From: Chryseobacterium gleum
GTDB lineage: Bacteria; Bacteroidota; Bacteroidia; Flavobacteriales_D; Crocinitomicaceae
Length of the DNA stretch: 64,000 nucleotides
Assembly (NCBI GenBank): GCA_945897565.1
Contig: CAMDFN010000001.1
Span: forward strand, 1-64,000
Reading direction: 5' to 3'
Shown: piece after piece, positions 35,200 to 44,684 of the stretch
Layout of the letters: the number at the start of each line of letters is the position of its first letter
Numbering within the stretch: position 1 is the first letter of the stretch
Position numbers and translations under genes: made by a program
Notes under the pieces: model-generated
What the model was told of the DNA's origin: nothing
Database searches by the model: none
What the model saw: the letters and a program-made list of their open reading frames with translations, nothing else

Positions 35200-36364
35200 A
35201 CTTTTTTCAGGACTCAACAACATTGCCCAAGAGCGCCCAAGCCCAGCGTTTGTGCAAGACCTCGAGGCGCGCTTAGATGCGCTCGACAAAAAACGCCGCA
35301 AGCCGCTTTTCGCTTGGTGGATTTTCTCTGCGTTTGGTGCCGTTGTTTTGCTAAGCACTTATTTTTTATTGGTTCCCGTTCGCACCAAATCTAAGGTTCT
35401 GAAGAAATTATCATCGGTTGCTCAATCCACTCATTTGTCGGCCTCAAAATCAAAATCTACATCATCTATATCAATTAGCAACGCTTCGTCTTCAACCTTT
35501 GCAACAAGAAACGCTTCATCAAAAAAATCCTCATCTTTAACTTCATTCGCTACTTCGATATCAACATCTCTTTCATCACTTTCTTCCAAGGCTGCAGCTC
35601 CTTCAAGTGAAATTATTGAGGTGCAACAAGAAACGTATGTCATCAACCCAATTTTGCTTTCGGACGACCATATAAAAGACAGTGCCTTGACACTAAATCG
35701 ATTGACACTAACTCAACCCATGCCCACATTACCACACGAGGCAATGCCAACCAAAAAACGAATCCAACACCAATTGGGTTTGCAGTTTGGCCTTAGTGGT
35801 ATTTTCTCGAGTTTTGAGGTGCCCACGAGCAATCCGTTGTACACAGCAACAGAGTTGAAGCAGTTCAGGGATACACGCGAAATTGGAGAGCGCCAAACCA
35901 GTAGTTGGGATTTCAACTTGCGCTATGGGCTGAGTATCGGCAATTGGCAGCTACAGACAGGCTTGCATTATTTTGAATGGGGTGAACAACTGCAATATGA
36001 AGTCATTTCTGTTAGCGGAACCAATCGTTATCGTTACCTAAACGTGCCTGTGCTTGTAGGATATACCTTCCATCTTGGAAAGGTTCAGCTCCTTCCTTTT
36101 GCCGGCGCGGCATTTGGCAAATGTCTCTCTACGCAAGGCACTTACATTCAACCACAAGTAAATGGTGTGGCACTGGCAAATGCCAAACAAATTGCAGGCA
36201 CTTTTATTGGGCAAGTGGAACTTCAATACGCACTCACGCCTCAACTAAGCGTAACCATTACGCCCGTTTACCGCCGCACAATGGGCGCACTCATAGATAA
36301 CGGTCTGGTCGTCAATCGCTATCAGTCTTTGGGCTTGCTAACGGGGTTTCTTTTTAAATTATAA
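35168..36364 (+). CDS. Putative dual-membrane anti-sigma factor with outer-membrane beta-barrel
   Basis: 398 residues. Residues 1-45 are cytoplasmic (DPLDKLFSGLNNIAQERPS.., DLEARLDALDKKRRK), then one membrane helix (~46-70, FAWWIFSAFGAVVLLSTYFLL). A very Ser-rich, disordered ~85-residue stretch follows (~75-160), then an ~200-residue beta-barrel-like domain (HQLGLQFGLSGIFSSF... LNVPVLVGYTFHLGKVQLLPFAGAAFG... LTGFLFKL). The order anti-sigma, TM, disordered linker, OM barrel is that of dual membrane-spanning anti-sigma factors reported in Bacteroides. It overlaps its sigma gene. The barrel could sense outer-membrane state. Confidence 0.7.
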   Translation: MKNPVKDPLDKLFSGLNNIAQERPSPAFVQDLEARLDALDKKRRKPLFAWWIFSAFGAVVLLSTYFLLVPVRTKSKVLKKLSSVAQSTHLSASKSKSTSSISISNASSSTFATRNASSKKSSSLTSFATSISTSLSSLSSKAAAPSSEIIEVQQETYVINPILLSDDHIKDSALTLNRLTLTQPMPTLPHEAMPTKKRIQHQLGLQFGLSGIFSSFEVPTSNPLYTATELKQFRDTREIGERQTSSWDFNLRYGLSIGNWQLQTGLHYFEWGEQLQYEVISVSGTNRYRYLNVPVLVGYTFHLGKVQLLPFAGAAFGKCLSTQGTYIQPQVNGVALANAKQIAGTFIGQVELQYALTPQLSVTITPVYRRTMGALIDNGLVVNRYQSLGLLTGFLFKL

Positions 36365-36369
36365 TACTT

Positions 36370-36392
36370 CTTAGTGTGTAAATTACACTAAG
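36370..36392. repeat. 8-bp perfect inverted repeat upstream of the KAS III gene
   Basis: CTTAGTGT (36370-36377), 7-nt spacer, ACACTAAG (36385-36392), between the anti-sigma gene and the KAS III gene. The absence of a T-run and the 40-nt distance to the next ATG fit an operator better than a terminator. Confidence 0.4.
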
Positions 36393-36433
36393 TAAAATAA
36401 TTTGCTACATTTACGTCATAAACCTACGTAACT

Positions 36434-37498
36434 ATGCCAGCAATAATCAAAGGCCTCGGAAGCTACTTGCCTACGCTCCGCATGACCAACCAAGATTTCA
36501 TTTCTCATCGTTTCTACAAAGATATCGACCAACCTTTTGATGACAGCAACGAGATCATCATTGAGAAATTCAAGGAGATTACAGGTATCCAAGAGCGGAG
36601 GTATGCCCAAAAAGACCAAACCAATTCTGATCTTGGCATTTTAGCAGCCCAGCGCGCTATTGCGGCAGCGGGCATAGATGTCGAGACCATCGATTACATC
36701 ATTTTTGCACATAATTTTGGCGACGTGCGCTTTGCCTCGAATCATTTAGATATGTTGCCGGCGCTGTCGTCGCGCGTAAAACATGCGCTTGGGATTGCCA
36801 ATCCGAACTGCGTGGCCTACGACATGCTGTTTGGCTGCCCTGGATGGATAGAAGCACTCATTCAAGCAAATTTATTCATCAAGGCTGGGGCTGCTCAACA
36901 TTGCTTGGTCATTGGTTCAGAGACGCTCAGCCGCGTCGTGGACCCCCACGACCGCGACTCCATGATTTTTGCCGATGGCGCCGGAGCCTGTATTTTGAGC
37001 GCCGGTGCGCCAAATGATGAAAAGGGCATTTTGGCCCATGCAACCCAAACGTTTACCAAAGACGAAGCGTATTTTCTCAACAATGGCCCTTCCTTGAACT
37101 CCAAGCACCACATCCACGAAAAATACATCAAAATGCAGGGCCGCAAAATCTATGAGTTTGCCCTGAGCAAAGTGCCTGCGGCCATGAAACTGGCCTTGGA
37201 TAAAAGCGGTGTAGCCATAGAAGAGGTCAAGAAAGTATTTCTTCATCAGGCCAATGAGAAAATGGATGAGGCTATTATTGACCGCTTTTACCGCCTGAAC
37301 AGCGCAGAGCGCCCCGCACACATCATGCCCATGAACATTCATTTGTGTGGCAATAGTTCTGTGGCAACTGTACCTACTTTGCTCGACGCTGTTGTTCGTG
37401 GCGAATACCCAGAACATGAGCTCCACGAAGGCGATGTCATTATTTTGGCGTCTGTGGGTGCCGGCATGAACATCAATGCGGTGGTGTATAAGTGGTAG
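36434..37498 (+). CDS. 3-oxoacyl-ACP synthase III (FabH-like) family protein
   Basis: 354-residue thiolase-fold condensing enzyme. The catalytic Cys is in YDMLFGCPGWIEAL, His in VFLHQANEKMDEAI and Asn in HLCGNSSVATVPTLLD, the FabH Cys-His-Asn triad. GVGSYLP-like opening is IIKGLGSYLPTLRMTN, and FADGAGACIL is conserved. It stands alone rather than in a fab cluster, so it may serve a side pathway (for example starter-unit selection or specialised lipid) rather than primary fatty acid initiation. Cytoplasmic, no operon partner. Confidence 0.88.
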   Translation: MPAIIKGLGSYLPTLRMTNQDFISHRFYKDIDQPFDDSNEIIIEKFKEITGIQERRYAQKDQTNSDLGILAAQRAIAAAGIDVETIDYIIFAHNFGDVRFASNHLDMLPALSSRVKHALGIANPNCVAYDMLFGCPGWIEALIQANLFIKAGAAQHCLVIGSETLSRVVDPHDRDSMIFADGAGACILSAGAPNDEKGILAHATQTFTKDEAYFLNNGPSLNSKHHIHEKYIKMQGRKIYEFALSKVPAAMKLALDKSGVAIEEVKKVFLHQANEKMDEAIIDRFYRLNSAERPAHIMPMNIHLCGNSSVATVPTLLDAVVRGEYPEHELHEGDVIILASVGAGMNINAVVYKW

Positions 37499-37501
37499 TT
37501 T

Positions 37502-39796
37502 TTAAACTTGCATACCCGCTTGATACAATTTGAGTTCGTCCCAGGTGACTTTTGAACCTAGTTTTTCTTTGAGCGGATTCAAGGAGGTCCCTTCAAAGCC
37601 CTCAAACATGAGCTCAAGCTCACTGATGCGTTTGGGGTTCATGACGTCGGAAAGTTCTATTTTCTGTGCGCGGATCAGGTAGGCAAAATGGCTATTGATG
37701 GTTTGTACCGATAGCTGCCGCTCGCGGGCAATTTGAGCGGTATCTAGTCCTTGTTCAAGTAATTCAAGCGTTTTTTCTTGGGTGCTTTTCTTCTCTTTCT
37801 TTTCTGGGCTTAATTTTTTGGTTGTCTTCAAGAAGGAGTGGTCGTCGTCATCTGGGTCGTCGAGTAGGGAGGGTACTTGCTTGAGTTCTTGCTTGACAAT
37901 GGCAATTTTGGACAATTTATATTGCGTAATTTCTGAGTTCCATACGCTGTTTTTGGTGATTTCACCTCCTTCGGCGATGGTTTCTATAAGGATGCGTATT
38001 TTCTTTAATTGAAGGATGGTTTCGGTCATGATGTCATCGAGTTCTTCTAATTCTTCAGCATAACTCTTTGTTTTGCGGATCCGGCTGAGTTCGGCAATTT
38101 TGCGCAGGTTAGAAAGCAGCACAGCATCGAGTTGCGGATAGAAATAAGCATAGGCCGCCAAGACACGTTCTTTTACAAACTGAGGGTCAAAATGTGGCTT
38201 GGCAAAGATGCCAGCCAACTGCCTAATGAACTTTTCTGCAGGTTCTTTGCTGGCTTGCACGACCTGATTTTGCAGTGCTATCCAGCTTTTATTTTTGGTT
38301 TTTTCACTTTTGGTACCTAGCGCTTGGTAAGAGGCTTCGTGCATACTCCATTTGGAGCGCAGCTCATACCAATCAAAGGCTTTGCTTAGGCTTTGCAGTA
38401 AATAATTTTTGGTGTGTTGTTGGAGCACAGCCGGCAATTGCGCTTCATCGGCCTTGTTTTGGCTGTACGCCATGACTTGTTGGTCATTGGAGAGCCCGTT
38501 CATGCGCATGGGTTGTTTCAATACCAAACCTTCTAAAGTGCGCAAGCGAGAAAGCGCAACATACGCTTGGCCGGGTGCAAAAACATCCGATACATCCAGC
38601 ACTGCTTTGTCAAAGGTGAGCCCCTGGCTTTTGTGAACGGTGATGGCCCAAGCTAACTTGAGCGGATAATGCACAAATGTGCCAATGACTTCTTCTTCAA
38701 TGGCTCCGGTGGCTAAATTGAGCACATAACGGATGTTATTCCACTCAAATTTCTCCACATTGATAGACTTTTTTTCTTCTGGAAAGTACACCGTGATTTC
38801 TTGCTCACTGAGCGATTTGATCCGGCCCATTTTTCCGTTGAAATAATGTTTTTCAATAGAGTTGTCGTTTTTGATAAACATGACTTGAGCACCTAGTTTG
38901 AGCGAAAGCGTGGGCTCAATAGGGTAGAGGTGTTTGGGGTATTCGCCCGTGATTTCTGACGCGTAGTTCCATTCTTTATCCTTTAAGGCCTCAAGTGCTT
39001 TGCTATTGATGAGGTCAGCCTTTGAATTGTGGGTGCTCAGGGTAATGTAGCCCTCTTCTTTGGTGGCATCGAAATTGGTCCGGACGTATTTGTTTAAAAT
39101 AGAAAGGTCGTCGGCAGTAATTTGGTTATTGCGCAGCTGATTGAGCAATTGAATAAAATCTTGGTCTTGTTGGCGGTAGATGGTGCTTAACTCAATGTAT
39201 ATGGGCTGAATTTCTTGCAAAACCCGGGCGTGAAAAAAGAAAATCCCGTTGTAGTATTGCCTTAGCACTTGCCATTCTTCTTGTTTGGCCACTGGCGGAA
39301 GCTGAAGTAGGTCACCGATAAACAAGACTTGCACGTTGCCAAATGGCTGATGAATGCCACGCACATTGCGTAGCGTCCAGTCGATGGCATCGAGGAGGTC
39401 TGCGCGCAGCATGCTCACTTCATCAATAATAAGCAACTCAATGCTTCTGATGATCTTGAGCCGCGTTTTGTTCATGGTAAAATGGCGCAGCAAGGTATCT
39501 TTTGTTTCGAACTTAACGGTATCGGTAAAAGCGGCCTGCGCGCCAAACTCCGGGATAAAACCCGAAAAGGGCAATTGAAAAAAGGAGTGAATGGTAACGC
39601 CCCCGGCATTGAGCGCCGCAATACCTGTAGGCGCCACAATGACCGCGTTTTTATGCGTAGAGGCCATGATTTTGCGCAACAGCGTGGTTTTACCCGTTCC
39701 GGCCTTCCCGGTCAAGAAAATAGATTGATTCGTTTGATTTATAAATTGTTCTGCAAATGCAGCTACAGCATTTGTTTGGAGCGCGTCGGGTTTCAT
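37502..39796 (-). CDS. PIF1-like superfamily 1 helicase with C-terminal HTH
   Basis: 764 residues from ATG 39796 (MKPDALQTNAVAAFAEQF). Walker A FLTGKAGTGKTTLL, PTGIAALNAGGVTIHSFF (motif Ia), LLIDEVSMLRADLLD (Walker B), FIGDLLQLPPV (motif III) and the C-terminal AWAITVHKSQGLTFDKAVLD / GQAYVALSRL motifs V-VI are those of PIF1/RecD-type helicases. After a long Lys-rich region, TLELLEQGLDTAQIARERQLSVQTINSHFAYLI is an HTH of the RQC-associated HTH_40 type. This architecture is widespread in Bacteroidota; role in replication or G-quadruplex resolution is likely. Confidence 0.9.
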   Translation of the reverse strand: MKPDALQTNAVAAFAEQFINQTNQSIFLTGKAGTGKTTLLRKIMASTHKNAVIVAPTGIAALNAGGVTIHSFFQLPFSGFIPEFGAQAAFTDTVKFETKDTLLRHFTMNKTRLKIIRSIELLIIDEVSMLRADLLDAIDWTLRNVRGIHQPFGNVQVLFIGDLLQLPPVAKQEEWQVLRQYYNGIFFFHARVLQEIQPIYIELSTIYRQQDQDFIQLLNQLRNNQITADDLSILNKYVRTNFDATKEEGYITLSTHNSKADLINSKALEALKDKEWNYASEITGEYPKHLYPIEPTLSLKLGAQVMFIKNDNSIEKHYFNGKMGRIKSLSEQEITVYFPEEKKSINVEKFEWNNIRYVLNLATGAIEEEVIGTFVHYPLKLAWAITVHKSQGLTFDKAVLDVSDVFAPGQAYVALSRLRTLEGLVLKQPMRMNGLSNDQQVMAYSQNKADEAQLPAVLQQHTKNYLLQSLSKAFDWYELRSKWSMHEASYQALGTKSEKTKNKSWIALQNQVVQASKEPAEKFIRQLAGIFAKPHFDPQFVKERVLAAYAYFYPQLDAVLLSNLRKIAELSRIRKTKSYAEELEELDDIMTETILQLKKIRILIETIAEGGEITKNSVWNSEITQYKLSKIAIVKQELKQVPSLLDDPDDDDHSFLKTTKKLSPEKKEKKSTQEKTLELLEQGLDTAQIARERQLSVQTINSHFAYLIRAQKIELSDVMNPKRISELELMFEGFEGTSLNPLKEKLGSKVTWDELKLYQAGMQV

Positions 39797-39866
39797 TATT
39801 TTGAAGGTACGCACTATTTGAGAAACTTAGGGAGAATATCTGTTGAATCATTGAAATAACAATGGT

Positions 39867-39887
39867 ATTTTCAACTTTTTTGAAAAT
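39867..39887. repeat. A/T-rich inverted repeat between helicase and GNAT genes
   Basis: ATTTTCAA (39867-39874) / TTGAAAAT (39880-39887) with a 5-nt pyrimidine loop. It lies 9 nt beyond the stop of the GNAT gene, so it may be a weak terminator for the leftward unit. Confidence 0.35.
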
Positions 39888-39895
39888 GACTTTCC

Positions 39896-42004
39896 CTACC
39901 CCTTCGTCTTCAACTTCGTAAAGTAATAAATAGCGCCGGTGAGGCTGAGGCTAAACAAGATGGTCCAGACCCAAGACATGACAAAATCGCCATCTACAAA
40001 ACTTTCGAACATGCTTTGGAATTGAATGCCGGAGAGTAAAGTGAGCAAGATGGTCATCATGAGGTCGCTGTTTTCTTGTCTGTTGGCAATCAATTCGTCT
40101 TTCAAATCGTCGAGCGTTTGAATGTTGTTTTCTAGGTTGGATTTATAAATCAAGACGCCCCTGTGGTCTGATCCGAATTCGTAAAGGTCTTTTTCGGTTG
40201 GGTACTGAAAAATATTGGGTAAGTAGTTGTCATTGAGCCAGTGGTCAATCTCGGTTCGTACCCTGCGCAGCTCATTTAAAGCAATTTGTCCCTTTGAATT
40301 TTGATACTTGTATAAATTTTCAATGGCGCTATCTATTCGGTTTAAGGTGAATTCGTTATTGACGAGCACCATGTTAGGGATAAGTAAGTAAGGACTGATG
40401 CCAATTGAATTTAAAGTAGCGGTGAACATGTCGTCGTCATGACATGCGCAAAGTAGAATCCCTCGATTCATGAGCAGTAAATAATTTTCATTCGCCTTTC
40501 TTGGAATAAGTGTGTCGGTCACTTCGTCAAAATCCATGCGCTCAAAATCAAAAATACCCAGTGCAAATCCACAAAAAATATTATTGATGGCTTGGAAAGT
40601 TGGGTTGTTGTAGTAGGTGCGTTCGTATTGCTGTTCTGCGAGCTCGTGCCCTTCGTTATATTGCTTGAGATTGAGATAAAATGCCGACCATTCAAATTCA
40701 ATGGAGGCATCTTCAAAATCAATAAATGCCGTGTCGGTTTGCAATATGCCGCTTAGAATTTCAAAAGGTTCAGTGGTGTCAAAAGTGAGTAATTGTTTGA
40801 TGAATACTTCAAAATTGCATTTTGGAATGGCTTGCGTACTGAATTCAACGGCTGCTATCATGCGCACATCCTCTTGTTTGCTGCCAAAGAAATTCAAGAG
40901 TTTAATGCACTCTATTTCTGTTATGTAATCGCCATCACCTGTAGAGATCACCACACTCCATGTAGAAGTATTTCCATTGAGCGCTCTTGTTCGGCTGATG
41001 TGCAATTTTGCGCTGACTTCCTGGCGAACAGATGAGCGCTGATGGCGCTTTCCTTCGGATAGGTAATTGTATTGTTCGGGAAAATGAATGGTGATGGGCA
41101 GCACGCCCATTTGAGCCTGGAACTGGCTTTCAAAAGGCCTTCTTTTTTGAAAATGAGCCGAAAGCAAGTCGGTTTCGTAGGAATAAAATTCATTGCAAAT
41201 AGCAGGTTTTTCGGCTGAGTGCACCTCGTCTTTGGTTGCAAATTGCATGCAAATAGATGCTTTATTCATCCGGATTTGCGGCGTTTCCTGTTGGGCAATA
41301 GTTGTAAGGTTGACCTGGTTCATTTGAGAATTTGTGAGGAGTTCATTTTGCATACGTACAAATGTCTTATTTTGTGTTGGTTCTTCAATGCCTAAACCAA
41401 TGAAAAATTCTTTTAGAAAACTGATCAGTAGTTCAGTGTCAAGGGTGTGATGCTGGATCCCCTCGAGCGGAAATGAAAGTAAAAATAAATTGTCTACTTC
41501 TTTTTTTCCAGCGGCTAAAGCCGGTTGGGTATATTGGATTGGAATAGCTTTGGCCCCGAGGTGTTCAAAAATTTGAAGTCGAGTGGCGGGGTCTATTGAA
41601 TCAGTTTGTGTACGCCACGGGATATTCGATTCAAAGAGCAATGCTTTGGTCTTAAATTGATAATAATTTTGAATTTCTTCAATTGCGTCAGGAAGCAACT
41701 CTCTGATCAATTTTTTAGCCAGACCTTGGCCACGACTTTTTTTACTCACCGCAATATAGATAAGGTGAATGACGCCAATTTGAGGATAAAAATCGGCAAC
41801 CAGACCACCATTTGGTTTTGTTTGATTGTCAAAAACTAAAAAAGTCTTCGGAAAGGCATTGGGTTGGCAAATGCGTGTTTTGATATCCTCCCAATCTTCT
41901 CGCTCATCCGCATCTGGGAACGCTTCTTCGTAAATAGGCACAAAGGCCTCTATGCAAGATAAATGCTCGGTGTAACTTGCCTCATTGTAAATTAGATGTT
42001 CCAA
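39896..42004 (-). CDS. GNAT acetyltransferase domain fused to a large region with two C-terminal membrane helices
   Basis: 702 residues. Residues ~1-150 form a GNAT fold: HLIYIAVSKKSRGQGLAKKL (81-100) is the acetyl-CoA motif A, followed by YYQFKTKALLFESN. The middle ~450 residues are unrecognised. The end has a helical region (IDSAIENLYKYQNSKG... TLDDLKDELIANRQE) then two membrane helices (MMTILLTLLSGIQF and VWTILFSLSLTGAIYYF), a CorA-like topology with cytoplasmic bulk. The C-terminal module looks related to that of the gene at 43354 (LPN, L.I...LE, then TM pair). It is the last gene of the leftward accessory unit. Substrate unknown. Confidence 0.7.
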   Translation of the reverse strand: MEHLIYNEASYTEHLSCIEAFVPIYEEAFPDADEREDWEDIKTRICQPNAFPKTFLVFDNQTKPNGGLVADFYPQIGVIHLIYIAVSKKSRGQGLAKKLIRELLPDAIEEIQNYYQFKTKALLFESNIPWRTQTDSIDPATRLQIFEHLGAKAIPIQYTQPALAAGKKEVDNLFLLSFPLEGIQHHTLDTELLISFLKEFFIGLGIEEPTQNKTFVRMQNELLTNSQMNQVNLTTIAQQETPQIRMNKASICMQFATKDEVHSAEKPAICNEFYSYETDLLSAHFQKRRPFESQFQAQMGVLPITIHFPEQYNYLSEGKRHQRSSVRQEVSAKLHISRTRALNGNTSTWSVVISTGDGDYITEIECIKLLNFFGSKQEDVRMIAAVEFSTQAIPKCNFEVFIKQLLTFDTTEPFEILSGILQTDTAFIDFEDASIEFEWSAFYLNLKQYNEGHELAEQQYERTYYNNPTFQAINNIFCGFALGIFDFERMDFDEVTDTLIPRKANENYLLLMNRGILLCACHDDDMFTATLNSIGISPYLLIPNMVLVNNEFTLNRIDSAIENLYKYQNSKGQIALNELRRVRTEIDHWLNDNYLPNIFQYPTEKDLYEFGSDHRGVLIYKSNLENNIQTLDDLKDELIANRQENSDLMMTILLTLLSGIQFQSMFESFVDGDFVMSWVWTILFSLSLTGAIYYFTKLKTKG

Positions 42005-42038
42005 ACCAAATGGGATTTCATTTTCAATGACTGTACTT

Positions 42039-42839
42039 CTACCACTTTAATTGAAAACCTAAATTTAGGTTATAAAAATAGAGGTCTATAGGTAAAGGTC
42101 GGTAAAAATCTATGTTCTGATCGTAATGCAAGACCATAGAAAGGTGCTTAGTGACCTCAAAATTCATGTTCATATCCAAAAACCAACGCGGTTGCGTAAA
42201 ATGAGCAAATGCGTCATTCATTGGGAATTGTAAAAAGGTAATTGCCGATAAGTCAATTCCTTTTTTGAGCTGCACAGCAGTTTTTGCCGAAAAGTTCAAG
42301 CGTGGAATGTTCCTATAAATGATTTCAGTTGAATTGCCTCCAAAAGCATAGCTGCTCAGGTTGGGGTTCCATTTTTCGTATTCATAAAAGGCACCGATGC
42401 TCATAAAAAGGTCGTCGGTTTTGTCGTCCCAGAATTTAAATCGCGCATTGCAACCAGCTATTGCCCGATTTTGAAGCCCCCAAATGCCATTCCATTGGTA
42501 TTGCATAAAGTAATCTGGCGCCACGCGCTTTTTATCGTTGTTGCGCAGGCGCAGTTGAAAATAGCCGTTGTTTTCCAAAATAGTTTTCCCGTTAAAAGAA
42601 GCATCGGTATTCAATAAAGTGATGAGCACTTGGTCATTTTTAAAAAAGCGATCATATTCAGCTACATTGGTCAGTTCAAGTAAGTTCTTCTTTTGCTTGT
42701 CGCTAGAGAAACTTACATTCCAGGAAAATAGTTGTTTTCGGGGTATGGAATCTTGGCCGTTCTCGCGGTCGACGTTAAGAATTTGCCCAAAATAGTTGGG
42801 GGCAATAGCCAGTAAAATAAAGATAACAAATTGTTTCAT
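42039..42839 (-). CDS. Outer-membrane beta-barrel protein (DUF481-like)
   Basis: 266 residues from ATG 42839, which overlaps the upstream stop (ATGA). Signal peptide MKQFVIFILLAIAPNYFGQ. The mature part is alternating amphipathic strands: FSWNVSFSSDKQKKNLLELTN, NNGYFQLRLRNNDKK, MSIGAFYEYEKWNP, ending in YFYNLNLGFQLKW with a terminal aromatic, as in barrels inserted by BamA. It resembles DUF481-type barrels. It places an outer-membrane component in the leftward envelope unit. Confidence 0.7.
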   Translation of the reverse strand: MKQFVIFILLAIAPNYFGQILNVDRENGQDSIPRKQLFSWNVSFSSDKQKKNLLELTNVAEYDRFFKNDQVLITLLNTDASFNGKTILENNGYFQLRLRNNDKKRVAPDYFMQYQWNGIWGLQNRAIAGCNARFKFWDDKTDDLFMSIGAFYEYEKWNPNLSSYAFGGNSTEIIYRNIPRLNFSAKTAVQLKKGIDLSAITFLQFPMNDAFAHFTQPRWFLDMNMNFEVTKHLSMVLHYDQNIDFYRPLPIDLYFYNLNLGFQLKW

Positions 42840-43357
42840 TGGGTGACAAAAACGTGATTTTTCCAAAATGACATAGCCAATTCCAATTCAGAAGCACTCA
42901 TCCATGAACTCGGAAAAGCAGGTGCGTAAGCGCCAGGAAAAGCGGTAATCCATGCGCCTTCGCTTGACTTGACTACGACCAATTTATTGGTTAAAGGTAA
43001 GTGCTCAAATTTAACGGCTTCGATAAGGTTGCCATTTCGATCTAATTGATAAATATCTTTTTGATGTACAGTGTTCCTGGCAACAATTTGCTCTGTGCCA
43101 ACTACTTTATCAAATTGATAAACTGAGGCAATTCTACTATTGGATTGGATGATTTGCTCAATGGGTTCCTTTACCCTCACGAGTGGTTCAAGTTGAAAAG
43201 GATTTTGACAAAATGTTTGCTGAAACTTGGAGCCAATAAGTGCTAATTGGTCCTTGATTTCTTTTTCTGAATAGCCATGTTTGCGAAATTGATCAAATGA
43301 TTGTTGGTCAATTTCAGTGAAATGTTTGAGTAAATAAAAAGCTTGTTCGTTGGTCAT
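42836..43357 (-). CDS. Hypothetical cytoplasmic protein
   Basis: 173 residues, no signal peptide or membrane helix. The N-terminal ~45 residues look helical (NEQAFYLLKHFTEIDQQSFD, GYSEKEIKDQLALIG), the rest mixed. Overlaps the 43354 gene and the downstream barrel gene by 4 nt each (ATGA), so it is tightly coupled to both. No family recognised. The short size and position suggest a soluble partner of the neighbouring membrane proteins. Confidence 0.65.
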   Translation of the reverse strand: MTNEQAFYLLKHFTEIDQQSFDQFRKHGYSEKEIKDQLALIGSKFQQTFCQNPFQLEPLVRVKEPIEQIIQSNSRIASVYQFDKVVGTEQIVARNTVHQKDIYQLDRNGNLIEAVKFEHLPLTNKLVVVKSSEGAWITAFPGAYAPAFPSSWMSASELELAMSFWKNHVFVTQ

Positions 43358-44682
43358 GCCTTACGCTGTTTCCATTTGCGAACGATTTTTTTCTTTTTCT
43401 CCGGGAAAAGGTAGGCAAGTAAAGGAATCGCCAAAATGATAGCAATGATTACCACAAGTGGGTAAAAACTAAAATAACCTAAACCAACTGTTTTTCTACC
43501 AATCTCTAGGTATTCAATAACGGGTTGTAAACCTGATATTGAAGTCATGGCACCAACCAATCCTAACAAAAGATTCGAGCGCTTTTGTTGGTCTTCTTGA
43601 ATGGCTTGAGAGATGCGGTTGATGCGCTCTTGGAATTTTTCTAATTCTTCATCGATTTGCAAACCTTTTCGATGCTGGTGGAAAATAAGGTTGGGTAAAA
43701 AGTTGTACGATATATGGCTTAGGTTGTATGTGTTGAGGAAACTTTCAAATTCGTCTCGAACCTTCACTGAATCGTCACCCATCTCTAAATTGTATCGAAA
43801 CAAATTGTACTTGATAAAGATATTGTAGAGATAAATTCTAAAGTAAGTTTGGGTCCAGGTGAGTTGCATTCCTAAAGCCAAATTCGGGTTTGGTGAGGTG
43901 ATTACACCTTCACCCACAACAGTAAACGTATCGAAAAGAGGTAGAATGGTGTAATTGTTAAATACGGCAATCTTTTCTTTCATCAAGGATGTGAAATATT
44001 CAGGGCTAGGAGTAAAGTAAGAATTCCCTCCAGCCGTTCCAATTTGGGCTACACTACCTAAATCGTAAAGCAAGTGTTCACGAGTTTGAAGGTCTATATT
44101 ATTGGCCGCTTCTGGGATATCAATGATAGAAAATAACTTGAATTTGCTTCCAGAAAATTCATCTACGTGAATTCGTTTTTGATCCTTAGAACTAATTTGA
44201 ATACCATCTAAAAAATGATCTTCTATCCATGAAACCCAACTTTGATCGACTCCTTTATGTTGAACGGTTGAATCAAAACTTCTAGCACAATACATAACAT
44301 CCGACAAATGCGCCAATTCAAGTTGACGTGGGCTTAGTTGGATACTAAAAAAATGTAAGCCATTGGGAAACAAAAAAAGTTCTACTTGGCTGAAATCAGT
44401 TGAAATTTCAGTAACATTTTCACCAAACCCTTTTTTAAATATAATTCCTTCAGTTGGTTGTAATTGCAGCACGGTAACACTCGATTCTTCCTGACCTAAA
44501 AAAAGTAAATCTCTGAATTCGGGGTAGAATGTGTTTTTCAGAAATGATTTAGTTTTATCACTGAAGAGCTCCTCTTTGTAGCCCGATTTTAAAAACTGTT
44601 GAACAAATTTCTTTGAATATTTCTCTTCGAAAATCCCAACTAATTTGATGATTGCGGCGTTCGCCTGAAGTTGTGCGTGCAT
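43354..44682 (-). CDS. Large soluble protein with C-terminal coiled coil and two membrane helices
   Basis: 442 residues from ATG 44682, 2 nt after the stop of the SH3 gene; an upstream in-frame start would overlap that gene. Residues 1-~310 are soluble and unrecognised. A coiled-coil stretch (EELEKFQERINRISQAIQED) leads into two membrane segments: a weak one (NLLLGLVGAMTSISGL) and a strong one (YPLVVIIAIILAIPLLAYLF), ending in a highly basic tail (KKKKIVRKWKQRKA). The topology is CorA-like and the end resembles that of the GNAT-fused protein at 39896. Function unknown. Confidence 0.65.
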   Translation of the reverse strand: MHAQLQANAAIIKLVGIFEEKYSKKFVQQFLKSGYKEELFSDKTKSFLKNTFYPEFRDLLFLGQEESSVTVLQLQPTEGIIFKKGFGENVTEISTDFSQVELFLFPNGLHFFSIQLSPRQLELAHLSDVMYCARSFDSTVQHKGVDQSWVSWIEDHFLDGIQISSKDQKRIHVDEFSGSKFKLFSIIDIPEAANNIDLQTREHLLYDLGSVAQIGTAGGNSYFTPSPEYFTSLMKEKIAVFNNYTILPLFDTFTVVGEGVITSPNPNLALGMQLTWTQTYFRIYLYNIFIKYNLFRYNLEMGDDSVKVRDEFESFLNTYNLSHISYNFLPNLIFHQHRKGLQIDEELEKFQERINRISQAIQEDQQKRSNLLLGLVGAMTSISGLQPVIEYLEIGRKTVGLGYFSFYPLVVIIAIILAIPLLAYLFPEKKKKIVRKWKQRKA

Positions 44683-44684
44683 GG

